A DNA stretch of 64,000 nt from Allobosea sp. CS1GBMeth4. GTDB lineage: Bacteria > Pseudomonadota > Alphaproteobacteria > Rhizobiales > Beijerinckiaceae. The DNA is taken from contig NZ_FYAS01000013.1 of NCBI RefSeq assembly GCF_900185715.1, positions 1 to 64,000 on the forward strand. The letters are read 5' to 3'. A program made the position numbers and the translations under genes. Shown here one piece after another: positions 18,209 through 27,448 of this stretch (position 1 is its first letter; each line of letters begins with the position of its first letter). The notes beneath the pieces were generated by a model that saw only the letters and a list, made by a program, of their open reading frames with translations, had not been told where the DNA came from and did not search any database.

Positions 18209-19825
18209 CTAGCGATGACGCTCTACGACCCGCCTCACCCCTGCGACCAGCTCCGCCACCGGCACGGAGAACTGAGCCTGCGCCTGCCTTTCCTTGTGCT
18301 CGGCGGAATCCTTGACGTCGCGGCTGGCGGCGGCGAGCTCGGCGCCGAGGATCAGGTCCTTGATCACGACGGTGCCGGCCTCGCGCTCCGAAGAACCTTG
18401 AATGACAGCACAGACCGCGCCGCGCCGGTCGGCATATTTCATCTGGGCGTTGAAGCCGGAGGAGCCGAGATAGAGATCGGCCCGGCAGAGCGCCCGGCCC
18501 TCCTCGTCCTTCGCCTGGCGCAGCTGCGCGACGAAGGCCTGATAGGCCGGCATGAACTCCGGCGACTTGTTGTCCATCGCGGTGACGACGACGAGCGGCA
18601 GCTCGTTCTTCTGGTCGACGATCGGCGACTTCACCGCCTTCAGCGCCGAATAGAGCCGGGAGACGCCGATCGAGAAGCCGGTCGCCGGCACGGGTTCAGG
18701 CCGGAAGCGGCCGACCAGCCCGTCATAGCGGCCGCCGCCGGCGACCGAGCCGAAGCGGACGACCTGCCCATCCTCATTGGTGACCGGGAAGGTCAGCTCC
18801 ACCTCGTAGACCGGGCCGGTGTAGTATTCGAGGCCGCGGACGACGGAGGGGTCGATGCGGATGCGGCCCGGTCCGTAATCTGAAGCGCGAAGAAGCTGCG
18901 CGATCTGCGCCAGTTCCTCGACACCCTCCAGCCCGCTCGTAGAACCTGCAACGGCGTCGCGCGCAAACGAGAGAGTCATGTCATCTGAGGGCCAGGTCTC
19001 CTCGCCCAGCGGATCTCCCGCCGGCGCCGGCTCCCCTCTACGCTTGGACGCCTCAACTAAATCTGGGGTATTCTCGCGAAAACCGACCTGCCCGGTTAGA
19101 AGAAGGATGCGACTGGCCTGCTCCTCGCTCAGCCCCGCGCCCTTCGTGAAATCCCCGCTCTCGTCCTTGCGGCCTTCGCCGAGCAGCAAGCGCACGCCTT
19201 CCGGGCCGAACTTGTCGAGCTTGTCGATCGCACGCAGCACCGTCAGCCGGCGGCCGGCGTTCTCGTCGCCGCCGAGGCCGATCGCCTCCATCACCCCGTC
19301 GAGCACCTTGCGGTTGTTGACCTTCACCACATAGTCGCCGCGCCGGATGCCGAGCTTCTCCATGGTGTCGGCGGCGAGCATGCAGATCTCGGCATCGGCC
19401 GCGACGGAGCCCGAGCCGACGATGTCGGCGTCGAACTGCATGAACTGGCGGAAACGCCCCGGCCCCGGCTTCTCGTTGCGGAAGACATAGCCAGCGCGGT
19501 AGCTGCGATAGGGCTTGGGCAGCGCGTCGAAATTCTCGGCGACATAGCGGGCGAGCGGCGCGGTCAGATCATAGCGCAGCGAGAGCCATTGCTCGTCATC
19601 GTCCTGGAAGGAGAAGACGCCCTCGTTCGGCCGGTCCTGGTCCGGCAGGAACTTGCCGAGCGCGTCGGTGTATTCGACGAAGGGGGTCTCGACCGGATCG
19701 AAACCGTAGAGCGAGAAGCTGTCGCGGATCACGGCGAGCATGCGCTCGGTGGCGGCGACATCGGCCGGGCCGCGATCGACGAAACCGCGCGGCTGGCGGG
19801 CCTTCAGCTTGGCAGGGGCGGACAT
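18209..19825 (-). CDS. hisS: Histidine--tRNA ligase
   Basis: A 538-residue class II aminoacyl-tRNA synthetase. Motifs seen: [22 protein letters not shown] at the N-terminus, motif 2 [17 protein letters not shown], the histidine A motif [15 protein letters not shown], motif 3 [12 protein letters not shown], and a C-terminal anticodon-binding domain ([13 protein letters not shown]...). The start at 19825 gives [15 protein letters not shown]. The protein is somewhat long: an inserted segment around residues 238-313 (bases 18885-19110) has unusually low-GC codons (TTA, GTT, AAT, TCT). It starts the hisS-hisZ-hisG order on the minus strand. Confidence 0.95.
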   Translation of the reverse strand: MSAPAKLKARQPRGFVDRGPADVAATERMLAVIRDSFSLYGFDPVETPFVEYTDALGKFLPDQDRPNEGVFSFQDDDEQWLSLRYDLTAPLARYVAENFDALPKPYRSYRAGYVFRNEKPGPGRFRQFMQFDADIVGSGSVAADAEICMLAADTMEKLGIRRGDYVVKVNNRKVLDGVMEAIGLGGDENAGRRLTVLRAIDKLDKFGPEGVRLLLGEGRKDESGDFTKGAGLSEEQASRILLLTGQVGFRENTPDLVEASKRRGEPAPAGDPLGEETWPSDDMTLSFARDAVAGSTSGLEGVEELAQIAQLLRASDYGPGRIRIDPSVVRGLEYYTGPVYEVELTFPVTNEDGQVVRFGSVAGGGRYDGLVGRFRPEPVPATGFSIGVSRLYSALKAVKSPIVDQKNELPLVVVTAMDNKSPEFMPAYQAFVAQLRQAKDEEGRALCRADLYLGSSGFNAQMKYADRRGAVCAVIQGSSEREAGTVVIKDLILGAELAAASRDVKDSAEHKERQAQAQFSVPVAELVAGVRRVVERHR

Positions 19826-19912
19826 GGGGCGTTCGAAGCTCGAAACTTGGACAATCGACAAGGAGTTGACTGGCGGGTTAGCCCGCTGCGGCGCCAGGGG
19901 CAAGGCGCAGCA

Positions 19913-20019
19913 CGTCATTCTCGGGCGGAGCGAAGCGCAGACCCGAGAATCTCGTGACGAGGAGGCGCCAGCCAGCACCTCTCCGGCCTGAGATGCTCGG
20001 GTCAAGCCCGAGCATGACG
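19913..20019. repeat. Composite palindromic repeat between glcF and hisS
   Basis: Two hairpins: 19917-19925 with 19942-19950 (ATTCTCGGG/CCCGAGAAT) and 19993-20001 with 20007-20015 (ATGCTCGGG/CCCGAGCAT). Both outer ends read CGTCAT inward (19913-19918, and 20014-20019 on the other strand). It lies just after the glcF stop and upstream of hisS. Confidence 0.82.
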
Positions 20020-20025
20020 GGAAGG

Positions 20026-21393
20026 TCACTCCGCCGCGACGAGCTCCGGGCTCGCCGCCTCCCCGATCCCCGCCTTCGCCAGCTTCTCCGGCAGGGGGCC
20101 GCCGGTCGCCCAGTCGAGCAGTTCGGCGGTGTGCAGGATCGGCGTCGGCGCGCCGCGATCGGCGAAGCCCTTGGCGATCTGGGTGATGCAGCCGATATTG
20201 CCGGTGGCGACGAGGTCGGGCTTCGTGCGCTGGATGTTGCCGACCTTGCGCTCGCGCAGCTGCCCGGCGATCTCCGGCTGAAGGATGTTGTAGACGCCGG
20301 CCGAGCCGCAGCAGATGTGGCCCTCCGGCACCTCCTTGACGCGGAAGCCGGCGCGCGCCAGCAGCCGCTTCGGCCCGTCCCTGAGCTGCTGGCCGTGCTG
20401 CATCGAGCAGGCGGAGTGATAGGCGACGGTGAGGTCGACGCTGCGGACCGGTGCGATCTCCAGCGTCTCGACGAATTCGGTCACGTCCTTCGCCAGCGCC
20501 GAGACCCTCGCCGCCTTTTCGGCATAAGCCTCGTCATTGCGGAACATGAAGCCGTAATCCTTGATCGTGGTGCCGCAGCCCGAGGCCGTGATCAGGATGG
20601 CGTCCAGCCCATCGCCCTCGATCTCCGCCATCCAGGCGTCGATATTGGCGCGGGCGAAGGCGAGCGCGTCGTGCTCGCGGCCCATGTGGTGGACCAGCGC
20701 GCCGCAGCAGCCCTCGCCCTTCGGCAGCACCACCTCGACGCCATGGCGGGTGAGCAGGCGGATCGTCGCCTCGTTGATGCCGGGGTCGAGCACCGGCTGG
20801 GCGCAGCCGGAGAGAATGGCGACGCGCCTGCGCCGCTCGCCCTGCGCCGCGAAGGAGGCGGGCCCCTCCATCGCCGAGCGGCCGGGCAGGCTCCAGGGCG
20901 CGAGCGCCAGCATCGCCTTCAGCCGCGCGCCGACGACCGGCAGCGCGCCGAACGCCCCGGCGAGCGGCTTGCCGAGGCGCGCCGCCAGCATGGCGAGGCG
21001 GAAGCGGCCGGGATAGGGCAGGATCGCCGAGAGGATGGCCCGCAGCGCCCGGTCGGCGGCCGGGCGCTGATAGGTCTCCTCGATATGGGCGCGGGCATGG
21101 TCGACGAGGTGCATGTAGTGCACGCCCGAGGGACAGGTCGTCATGCAGGACAGGCAGGAGAGGCAGCGGTCGACATGCTTGACCACGTCCGGCGTCGCCG
21201 GCCGGCCGCTCTCGAGCATGTCCTTGATCTGGTAGATGCGCCCGCGCGGGGAATCGAGCTCGTCGCCGAGCAGGAGGTAGGTCGGGCAGGTCGCGGTGCA
21301 GAAGCCGCAATGCACGCAGGTGCGCAGGATCTTCTCCGACGCCGGCAGGCGCGGATCGGAGGCGAGGAGCTCGGGCGTGAAGTTGGTCTGCAT
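20026..21393 (-). CDS. glcF: Glycolate oxidase iron-sulfur subunit GlcF
   Basis: A 455-residue protein with two 4Fe-4S ferredoxin motifs, [12 protein letters not shown] (about residues 26-37) and [12 protein letters not shown] (about 77-88), followed by two CCG domains ([11 protein letters not shown] and [11 protein letters not shown]). It passes electrons from the flavin subunits GlcD/GlcE toward the quinone pool in oxidation of glycolate to glyoxylate. It is the last gene of the locus, starting three bases after the DUF2585 stop. TGGAGCC lies upstream of the ATG. Confidence 0.95.
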   Translation of the reverse strand: MQTNFTPELLASDPRLPASEKILRTCVHCGFCTATCPTYLLLGDELDSPRGRIYQIKDMLESGRPATPDVVKHVDRCLSCLSCMTTCPSGVHYMHLVDHARAHIEETYQRPAADRALRAILSAILPYPGRFRLAMLAARLGKPLAGAFGALPVVGARLKAMLALAPWSLPGRSAMEGPASFAAQGERRRRVAILSGCAQPVLDPGINEATIRLLTRHGVEVVLPKGEGCCGALVHHMGREHDALAFARANIDAWMAEIEGDGLDAILITASGCGTTIKDYGFMFRNDEAYAEKAARVSALAKDVTEFVETLEIAPVRSVDLTVAYHSACSMQHGQQLRDGPKRLLARAGFRVKEVPEGHICCGSAGVYNILQPEIAGQLRERKVGNIQRTKPDLVATGNIGCITQIAKGFADRGAPTPILHTAELLDWATGGPLPEKLAKAGIGEAASPELVAAE

Positions 21394-21396
21394 GGA

Positions 21397-22029
21397 TCAG
21401 GCTCCACCCTGCCAGGCTTTGATCCAGTCCATGGGCCAGAGCAGCATGATGACATTGAGGGTGAGGTTGTCGCGGATCAGCCAGCCGACGAGCAGTTCCA
21501 TCGCCAGCGCGCTCGCCAGCGTGATCCAGACCGGCGCGAACCGGGCAAACAGGAAGCCCAGCGCCATGGCGAGGATGTCACTGACCGAGTTCAGGACGCT
21601 GTCGCCGTAATAGTCGAGCGAGATCGTGACCGAGCGATAGTGATTGATCACCGCGTCGGTGTTCTCGGCGACCTCCCAGGCGCTCTCCAGCACGATGGCG
21701 AGCAATAAAGCGAGGCCGACGCTGATCGGCAGGCCGGTCACGCGCCGGATCAGCCAAAACAAGCCGTAGAACAGGAAGCCGTGGATGATATGCGAGAACG
21801 TGTACCAGTCCGCGATGTGCTGGGAGTTCTCGGAGGACATCACCGTGCCCTGCCAGAGCTTGATGCTTCCACATTTGCAGATCGGCTCACGGTCCATCCA
21901 GAGCAGGATCGCCGCAGCGCAGGCGATCAACAGGGCCGCCAGCGCCGCAGCGGTCACGGGGCCGAGGCGGCTTGGGGCCCAGCCTGGACGCTGTATCGAT
22001 GCCGAGGAAAGCGTTTCAGCGAGCGCCAT
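21397..22029 (-). CDS. DUF2585 (UPF0314) integral membrane protein
   Basis: A 210-residue protein with about five to six hydrophobic helices. Motifs visible: a CKCG pair after the first helix, SSENSQHIADWYTFSHIIHG, ESAWEVAENTDAVINHYR and DYYGDSVLNSVSDI. Two His three apart in a helix (SHIIHG), a Cys-x-Cys pair and conserved Glu/Asp residues suggest metal or cofactor binding, but no function is established for UPF0314. Its ATG shares one base with the glcE stop (TGATG, 22031-22027), and glcF follows after three bases, so it is translationally coupled inside the glycolate oxidase operon. Confidence 0.88.
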   Translation of the reverse strand: MALAETLSSASIQRPGWAPSRLGPVTAAALAALLIACAAAILLWMDREPICKCGSIKLWQGTVMSSENSQHIADWYTFSHIIHGFLFYGLFWLIRRVTGLPISVGLALLLAIVLESAWEVAENTDAVINHYRSVTISLDYYGDSVLNSVSDILAMALGFLFARFAPVWITLASALAMELLVGWLIRDNLTLNVIMLLWPMDWIKAWQGGA

Positions 22030-23213
22030 CACACCCCCGCATACATCCGGCCGGGCTCGAACACGCCCGCCGGATCGAAACTCTTCTTGATGCCGGCCGA
22101 CACCCGCATCAGCGGCTCGGCCAGCGGCTCGAAGACGGGGACCGACGCGCGCACCGCGTCGGGCGCCCGCACCAGCGTCGCATGGCCGCCGAGCGGCTTC
22201 AGCGCCGCGCGGATCGCCGCCGCGCCGGCATCGCCCTCCGCCGGTACGGCGAGCCAGATGAGACCGCCGCCCCAGTCGTAGAACCAGCGCGCCCCCGGGA
22301 CGGCGCGCGCGATCGCGGCTGTCGCCCTCGGCCCATGGCTCGGGGCGAGCGAGAGCCGCCAGACGGCCTCCTGCGTGCCGGCGAAGACGGCCGCGTCGCG
22401 CACCTCGCGCCAGAGCGTCTCGGAGGCACGGCCCTCGACCAGTTCGGGCCGGCCATGGCGTTTCAGCAGGCGGGCGAGCTCGGCGGCGCGATAGCCGACC
22501 GAGGCCGTGAAATTCTCCAGCCTGAGCAGGGTGCGCGCCTCGTCCGCGCCGATCCCGCCCGGCAGATGCGCCGCCGCCATCGGCTCGAAGGGCGAGCCGA
22601 GCGCGGCCGAGAGCAGCGTCACCGCCGCCTCGTCTGAGAGGCCTTCCCAGATCAGCGTGACGACGCGCTCCGGCCGCGGCAGGACGCGGAAGGTCACCTC
22701 CGTGAGGAAGCCGAGCGTGCCGAAGCTGCCGGCGACGAGCTTGACCAGATCGAGGCCGGTGACGTTCTTCATCACCCGCCCGCCGGACTTCACCAATTCG
22801 CCGCGGCCGTTGATCAGCCTGACGCCGATCAGGGAGTCGCGGGCAGCGCCGGCATTGATCCGGCGCGGGCCGGAGATGTTGCCGGCCGCGACGGCGCCGA
22901 TGGTCGGCTCGCCCTCGGTGCCGAGCACGGCGCGATGATCCATCGGCTCGAAGGGCAGCATCTGGCCGCGTTCGGCGAGCGTCTCCTCGATCAGCTTCAG
23001 CGGCGTGCCGGCCCTGGCGCCGATCACCATCTCGGCCGGCTCGTAGAGCGTGATGCCGGTGAGCCCGGCGCTCGACAGGGTGCTGACGGCGTTGTCGGGA
23101 CGGCCGAGGCCGGTGCGGGTGCCGCCGCCGCGAATGGCGAGCGGAACGCGCGCCGCGACGATCGAGGCGACGACGGCACAGGCCTGCGCCTCGGTGCTGG
23201 GCGTGTGGAGCAT
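22029..23213 (-). CDS. glcE: Glycolate oxidase FAD-binding subunit GlcE
   Basis: A 394-residue FAD-binding (PCMH-type) protein with the flavin motif LAIRGGGTRTGLGRP near residue 30, NISGPRRINAGAARDSLIGVRLINGRGELVKSGGRVMKNVTGLDL, and GSFGTLGFLTEVTFRV. It is shorter than GlcD, as expected for GlcE. Start at 23213 (MLHTPSTEAQ). It forms the catalytic complex with GlcD and GlcF. Upstream lies the GIY-YIG unit, which separates it from glcD. Confidence 0.93.
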   Translation of the reverse strand: MLHTPSTEAQACAVVASIVAARVPLAIRGGGTRTGLGRPDNAVSTLSSAGLTGITLYEPAEMVIGARAGTPLKLIEETLAERGQMLPFEPMDHRAVLGTEGEPTIGAVAAGNISGPRRINAGAARDSLIGVRLINGRGELVKSGGRVMKNVTGLDLVKLVAGSFGTLGFLTEVTFRVLPRPERVVTLIWEGLSDEAAVTLLSAALGSPFEPMAAAHLPGGIGADEARTLLRLENFTASVGYRAAELARLLKRHGRPELVEGRASETLWREVRDAAVFAGTQEAVWRLSLAPSHGPRATAAIARAVPGARWFYDWGGGLIWLAVPAEGDAGAAAIRAALKPLGGHATLVRAPDAVRASVPVFEPLAEPLMRVSAGIKKSFDPAGVFEPGRMYAGV

Positions 23214-23324
23214 CAAAGCCCTCCGCCGTCTTGCAGGAGCGAGCCGAGGGTCCGAGCCTGGTATCCCGAGCCGATGCCGCTGATCAAAAGGCCTCCGGGG
23301 GGGCCGAGCCCGACCGAGATCCGC

Positions 23325-23375
23325 CATCGGTTCTGGGTTCCGGGCTCTTCGCTACGCGAAGCCCCGGAATGACGG
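23325..23375. repeat. Inverted repeat, left copy, beside GIY-YIG gene
   Basis: A 51-bp arm beginning CATCGGTTCTGGGTTCCGGG and ending GGAATGACGG. It matches the reverse complement of 23683-23733 at 49 of 51 positions by eye. Inside each arm is a smaller palindrome CTTCGC-TAC-GCGAAG (left copy). It lies 7 bases beyond the GIY-YIG stop. Confidence 0.92.
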
Positions 23376-23382
23376 TTCAGGT

Positions 23383-23676
23383 TCACAGCGCCAGCAGCGG
23401 ATAGAGATCGGCCCAAAGCGGGTTCTGTTCCTCGATCAGTCTGACCTTCCAGTCCCGACGCCACTTCTTCATATCCTTTTCGCGCTCGATCGCCTCTACA
23501 GCCGTCGGATACTCCTCGTACCAAACCAGTCGATCGACGCCATGCTTCCGCGAAAATCCCGGCAAAGCCTTGCTTTTGTGCTCGTAAACGCGGCGAGCAA
23601 GATCGCGTGTCACGCCGAGATAGAGCGTCCCATGCTGCCCGCTCGCAAGCAGATAAACGTGGAACGCCAAGGTCAT
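23383..23676 (-). CDS. Single-domain GIY-YIG nuclease family protein
   Basis: A 97-residue protein of the small GIY-YIG group (COG2827-like). GIY equivalent FHVYLLASG, YIG equivalent GTLYLGVTRDLARRVYEHK with the conserved Arg, then RKHGVDRLVWYEEYPTAVEAIEREKDMKKWRRDWKVRLIEEQNPLW, including the Glu and Asn expected for metal binding. ATG at 23676 has GGAGG directly against it; an in-frame TTG at 23670 would give better spacing, so the start is uncertain by two codons. The gene is tightly bracketed by 51-bp inverted repeats (6 bases on the 5' side, 7 on the 3' side) and splits glcD from glcE. Its biological role is unknown. Confidence 0.88.
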   Translation of the reverse strand: MTLAFHVYLLASGQHGTLYLGVTRDLARRVYEHKSKALPGFSRKHGVDRLVWYEEYPTAVEAIEREKDMKKWRRDWKVRLIEEQNPLWADLYPLLAL

Positions 23677-23682
23677 CCTCCG

Positions 23683-23733
23683 CCGTCTTTCCGGGGCTTC
23701 GCGCAGCGAAGAGCCCGGAACCCAGAACCGATG
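23683..23733. repeat. Inverted repeat, right copy, beside GIY-YIG gene
   Basis: Reverse complement of 23325-23375 with two mismatches (CGTCTT here against CGTCAT in the left arm, and GCG against GTA in the internal hairpin loop region). It lies six bases before the GIY-YIG start, so it is probably transcribed as part of the leader. Confidence 0.92.
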
Positions 23734-23781
23734 CCATTGAACGGGATGAGCGCCGCAGCGTCGAGCCTCTCCCATGCCTTT

Positions 23782-23807
23782 CATCGGTTCTGGGCCTCGG
23801 GCTCGAG
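23782..23807. repeat. Partial third copy of the GIY-YIG flanking repeat
   Basis: Begins CATCGGTTCTGGGCCTCGGG, in the same orientation as the left repeat, and decays after about 26 bases. It lies between the unit and the glcD stop codon and may be the remnant of another element. Confidence 0.65.
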
Positions 23808-23841
23808 GCTTTCCATCGCCTGGAAACAGCAGGAAGGCTCA

Positions 23842-25278
23842 TCACGCCGCGATCCGGCCTTCCAGGGGGAACACCTTGGCCGGGTTGAGCAGCCAGCGCG
23901 GATCGAACACCGCCCTCACCCGCATCTGCTGGTGCAGGTCGGCCTCGTTGAACTGAACGGTCATCAGGTCGCGCTTCTCGATGCCGACGCCGTGCTCGCC
24001 GGTCAGGCAACCGCCGACCTCGACGCAGAGCTTGAGGATGTCGTTGCCGGCCTGCTCGGCCTTCTGCGCCTCGTCGGGGTCGTTGCAGTTGTAGAGGATC
24101 AGCGGGTGGAGATTGCCGTCGCCGGCATGGAAGACATTGGCGACGCGCAGGCCGTAGCCCTTGACGATCTCATCCATGCGCTCGAGCACGAAGGGCAGCT
24201 GGCCGGTCGGGATGGTGCCGTCCATGCAGATATAGTCGGCGATGCGGCCAGTGGCGCCGAAGGCCGATTTGCGCCCCTTCCAGATCGCCGCCGTCTCCAT
24301 CGCCGACCTGCTCTCCTTCACCGTGCCGACGCCATGCTCGCGGGCGATGGCGACGATGCGGGCGAGCTGGGCGTCCATCTCGGCCTCGGAGCCCTCGACC
24401 TCGATGATCAGCAGCGCGCCGCAATCCATCGGATAGCCGGCATGGGCGAAGGCCTCGCAGATCTCGATCGCCGGCTTGTCCATGAACTCCATCGCGACCG
24501 GGATGATGCCGGCGCCGATGATGGCGGCGACGGCGGCGCCGGCCTCGACGCTGGTCGGGAAGCCGAACAGGACAGGGCGCGCGCCCTCCGCCTGGCGCAG
24601 GATGCGCACCGTCGCCTCGGTGACGATGCCGAGCTGGCCCTCCGAGCCGACGATCAGGCCGAGCAGATCGTAGCCGGGCGCGTCGAGATGGCCGCCGCCG
24701 ATGTCCACAATACTCCCATCGAGCATGACCAATGTGACGCCGAGCACGTTGTTGGTGGTGACGCCGTATTTCAGGCAGTGGGCGCCGCCGGAGTTCATGC
24801 CGATATTGCCGCCGATCGAGCAGGCGAGCTGGGAGGACGGGTCAGGCGCGTAGAAGAAGCCGTCGGCCGAGACGGCGCCGGTGACGGCGAGGTTGGTGAC
24901 GCCGGCCTGCACCCTGGCGATGCGGTTGGCGTAGTCGATCTCGAGGATGCGGTTCATCTTCGAAACGCCGATCACCACCGCGTCCTCCTGCGGGATCGCC
25001 CCGCCGGCGAGCGAGGTTCCGGCGCCGCGCGGCACCACGGGCACGCCCGCTTCGGCGCAATAGCGCAGCACCGCCGCCACTTCCTGGGTGGTCGAAGGCA
25101 GCACGACGGCGAGCGGCATGCGGCGATAGGCCGTCAGCGCGTCGGTCTCATAGGGCCGCCGCTCGTCCTCGGAGGTGATCAGCGCATCGGGCGCGACCAG
25201 CGCCGAGAGGCCGGCGAGGATGGCGTCACGACGGGCGAGGATGCCGGCATCGGGCGCCGGAAAGGCGATCGCACTCAT
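23842..25278 (-). CDS. glcD: Glycolate oxidase catalytic FAD subunit GlcD
   Basis: A 478-residue FAD-linked oxidase. The flavin motif is VPVVPRGAGTSLAGGAIPQED (about residue 80); the substrate/metal region HAGDGNLHPLILYN and the terminal GCLTGEHGVGIEKRDLM are typical of GlcD/D-lactate dehydrogenase proteins. With GlcE and GlcF it oxidises glycolate to glyoxylate. ATG at 25278 is preceded by GGAGG; a TTG two codons upstream is less likely. It is the first gene of the locus and is divergent from a LysR regulator. Confidence 0.94.
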   Translation of the reverse strand: MSAIAFPAPDAGILARRDAILAGLSALVAPDALITSEDERRPYETDALTAYRRMPLAVVLPSTTQEVAAVLRYCAEAGVPVVPRGAGTSLAGGAIPQEDAVVIGVSKMNRILEIDYANRIARVQAGVTNLAVTGAVSADGFFYAPDPSSQLACSIGGNIGMNSGGAHCLKYGVTTNNVLGVTLVMLDGSIVDIGGGHLDAPGYDLLGLIVGSEGQLGIVTEATVRILRQAEGARPVLFGFPTSVEAGAAVAAIIGAGIIPVAMEFMDKPAIEICEAFAHAGYPMDCGALLIIEVEGSEAEMDAQLARIVAIAREHGVGTVKESRSAMETAAIWKGRKSAFGATGRIADYICMDGTIPTGQLPFVLERMDEIVKGYGLRVANVFHAGDGNLHPLILYNCNDPDEAQKAEQAGNDILKLCVEVGGCLTGEHGVGIEKRDLMTVQFNEADLHQQMRVRAVFDPRWLLNPAKVFPLEGRIAA

Positions 25279-25409
25279 GGCCAATCCTCCACTGACCTCT
25301 TCGCCGGAGCGCCGCCGGGCGGCGACGCTGAAGACGCGCTTACACCGGTATCCACCACGACTCTAGAATACTTCCACGGCCGGCGCAGCGCGAGTAACGT
25401 GGATGATTA

Positions 25410-25424
25410 TTTCCAAATCGGAAA
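25410..25424 (+). promoter_or_regulatory. Small palindrome before the LysR start, possible operator
   Basis: TTTCC-N5-GGAAA at 25410-25424, 13 bases before the LysR ATG, in an AT-rich patch of the 159-bp glcD/LysR divergent region. Position fits autoregulation by a LysR protein; the sequence itself is not diagnostic. Confidence 0.4.
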
Positions 25425-25437
25425 AGATGGAGGGCGG

Positions 25438-26343
25438 ATGGACCGGTTCGGCGACCTCGACGTCTTCGCCCATGTCGTCACGGCGAGGAGCATGTCCGCG
25501 GCTGCCCGCGAGCTCAACCTCTCGCCGGCGGTGATCTCCAAGCGCATCCGCCGCCTCGAGGACAGGCTCGGCGTGCGCCTGCTCCAGCGCACCACGCGCC
25601 AGCTCTCGCTGACCGAGGCCGGCCAGGGCTTCTACGAGCGGGTGGTCTCGATCCTCGGCTCGATCGAGGAGGCGGAGGCCTGGGTCGCAAGCGGCGCCGG
25701 CCAGGCGCGCGGGACGCTGCGGGTCTCGGCGCCGACCTCGTTCGGCCGGATGCACGTCGCCCCGCATCTGAAGCCCTTCCTGGACGCCAACCCGGCGGTG
25801 AATGTCGAGCTGATCCTGAGCGACGCCTTCGTCGACATCGTCGCGGAAGGGTTCGACCTCGCGATCCGCATCGCCGACCTGCGCGATTCGAGCCTGGTGG
25901 CGAAGCGGCTGGCGCCCAACCATCGCGTGCTCTGCGCGACGCCCGGCTATCTCGCCGCGCACGGGACGCCAGCGAGCATCGCCGAATTGTCGCGTCACAC
26001 CCTCATCGCCCATAATACCGACCAATGGCGCCTCGACGGGCCGGAGGGCCAGGTCGCGGTCCGGATCAACGGGCCCTTGCGGACGAATTCCAGCGAGGTG
26101 GTGCGCGAGGCCCTGCTGGCGGGCGTCGGCATCGCCCTGCGCTCGACCTGGGATGTCGGGCCGGAGCTGAAATCCGGCGCCCTGGTCAGGGTGCTGCCGG
26201 CCTATTCGGTCGGCAAGCGCGTCGCGGTCTACGCGGTCTATCCCAGCCGCCGGCACATGGAGCAGAAGGTGCGCGCCTTCGTCGACTACCTCGCCGAGCT
26301 CTACGGGGCGACGCCGTATTGGGACGAGGGGCTGGCGCTGTAG
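25438..26343 (+). CDS. LysR family regulator divergent from glcD
   Basis: A 301-residue regulator with an N-terminal helix-turn-helix (LDVFAHVVTARSMSAAARELNLSPAVISKRIRRLEDRLGVRLLQRTTRQLSLTEAG) and a type 2 periplasmic-binding effector domain. Start fixed by GGAGGGCGG just before the ATG. Because it faces glcD across 159 bases, it is a good candidate regulator of the glycolate locus; E. coli uses the GntR-type GlcC for this, so the regulator would differ. The region encoding it continues as an open frame far upstream, but that part is antisense to glcD and not coding. Confidence 0.9.
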   Translation: MDRFGDLDVFAHVVTARSMSAAARELNLSPAVISKRIRRLEDRLGVRLLQRTTRQLSLTEAGQGFYERVVSILGSIEEAEAWVASGAGQARGTLRVSAPTSFGRMHVAPHLKPFLDANPAVNVELILSDAFVDIVAEGFDLAIRIADLRDSSLVAKRLAPNHRVLCATPGYLAAHGTPASIAELSRHTLIAHNTDQWRLDGPEGQVAVRINGPLRTNSSEVVREALLAGVGIALRSTWDVGPELKSGALVRVLPAYSVGKRVAVYAVYPSRRHMEQKVRAFVDYLAELYGATPYWDEGLAL

Positions 26344-26354
26344 ATCCGAGCTGG

Positions 26355-26432
26355 CGTCATGCTCGGGCGCAGACCCGCGCATCTCTTCCAGGAAATTCTG
26401 AAGTCTGCGCTTCGCTCCGCCCCAGAATGACG
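26355..26432. repeat. Palindromic intergenic repeat with CGTCAT ends
   Basis: The left end CGTCATGCTCGGGC (26355) and right end, read on the other strand CGTCATTCTGGGG (26432), bracket a GC-rich, imperfectly self-complementary stretch containing TCTGCGCTTCGCTCCGCC. It shares the sequence CGGAGCGAAGCGCAGA with the 19913-20019 element in inverted orientation. Confidence 0.7.
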
Positions 26433-26515
26433 CCTGGACATGCAGCCCTTGTGCCTCGCGCGATTGCCTCGGCCCCTCCAATCGCCGATCTTGCCGCTCC
26501 CCAGGGAGGACAGGC

Positions 26516-27445
<930 letters not shown>

Positions 27446-27448
27446 TCG

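Noticed and set aside
23383..23676. GIY-YIG gene as a homing endonuclease of an intron or intein
   Set aside because: It lies between genes, not inside one, and no intron fold or split host gene is visible.
23542..25437. Very long open frame on the plus strand across glcD, continuous with the LysR gene (over 900 codons in total)
   Set aside because: It is antisense to glcD; high third-position GC removes stops in this frame. The translated part is His/Asp/Arg-rich without any domain; only the LysR portion from 25438 is real.
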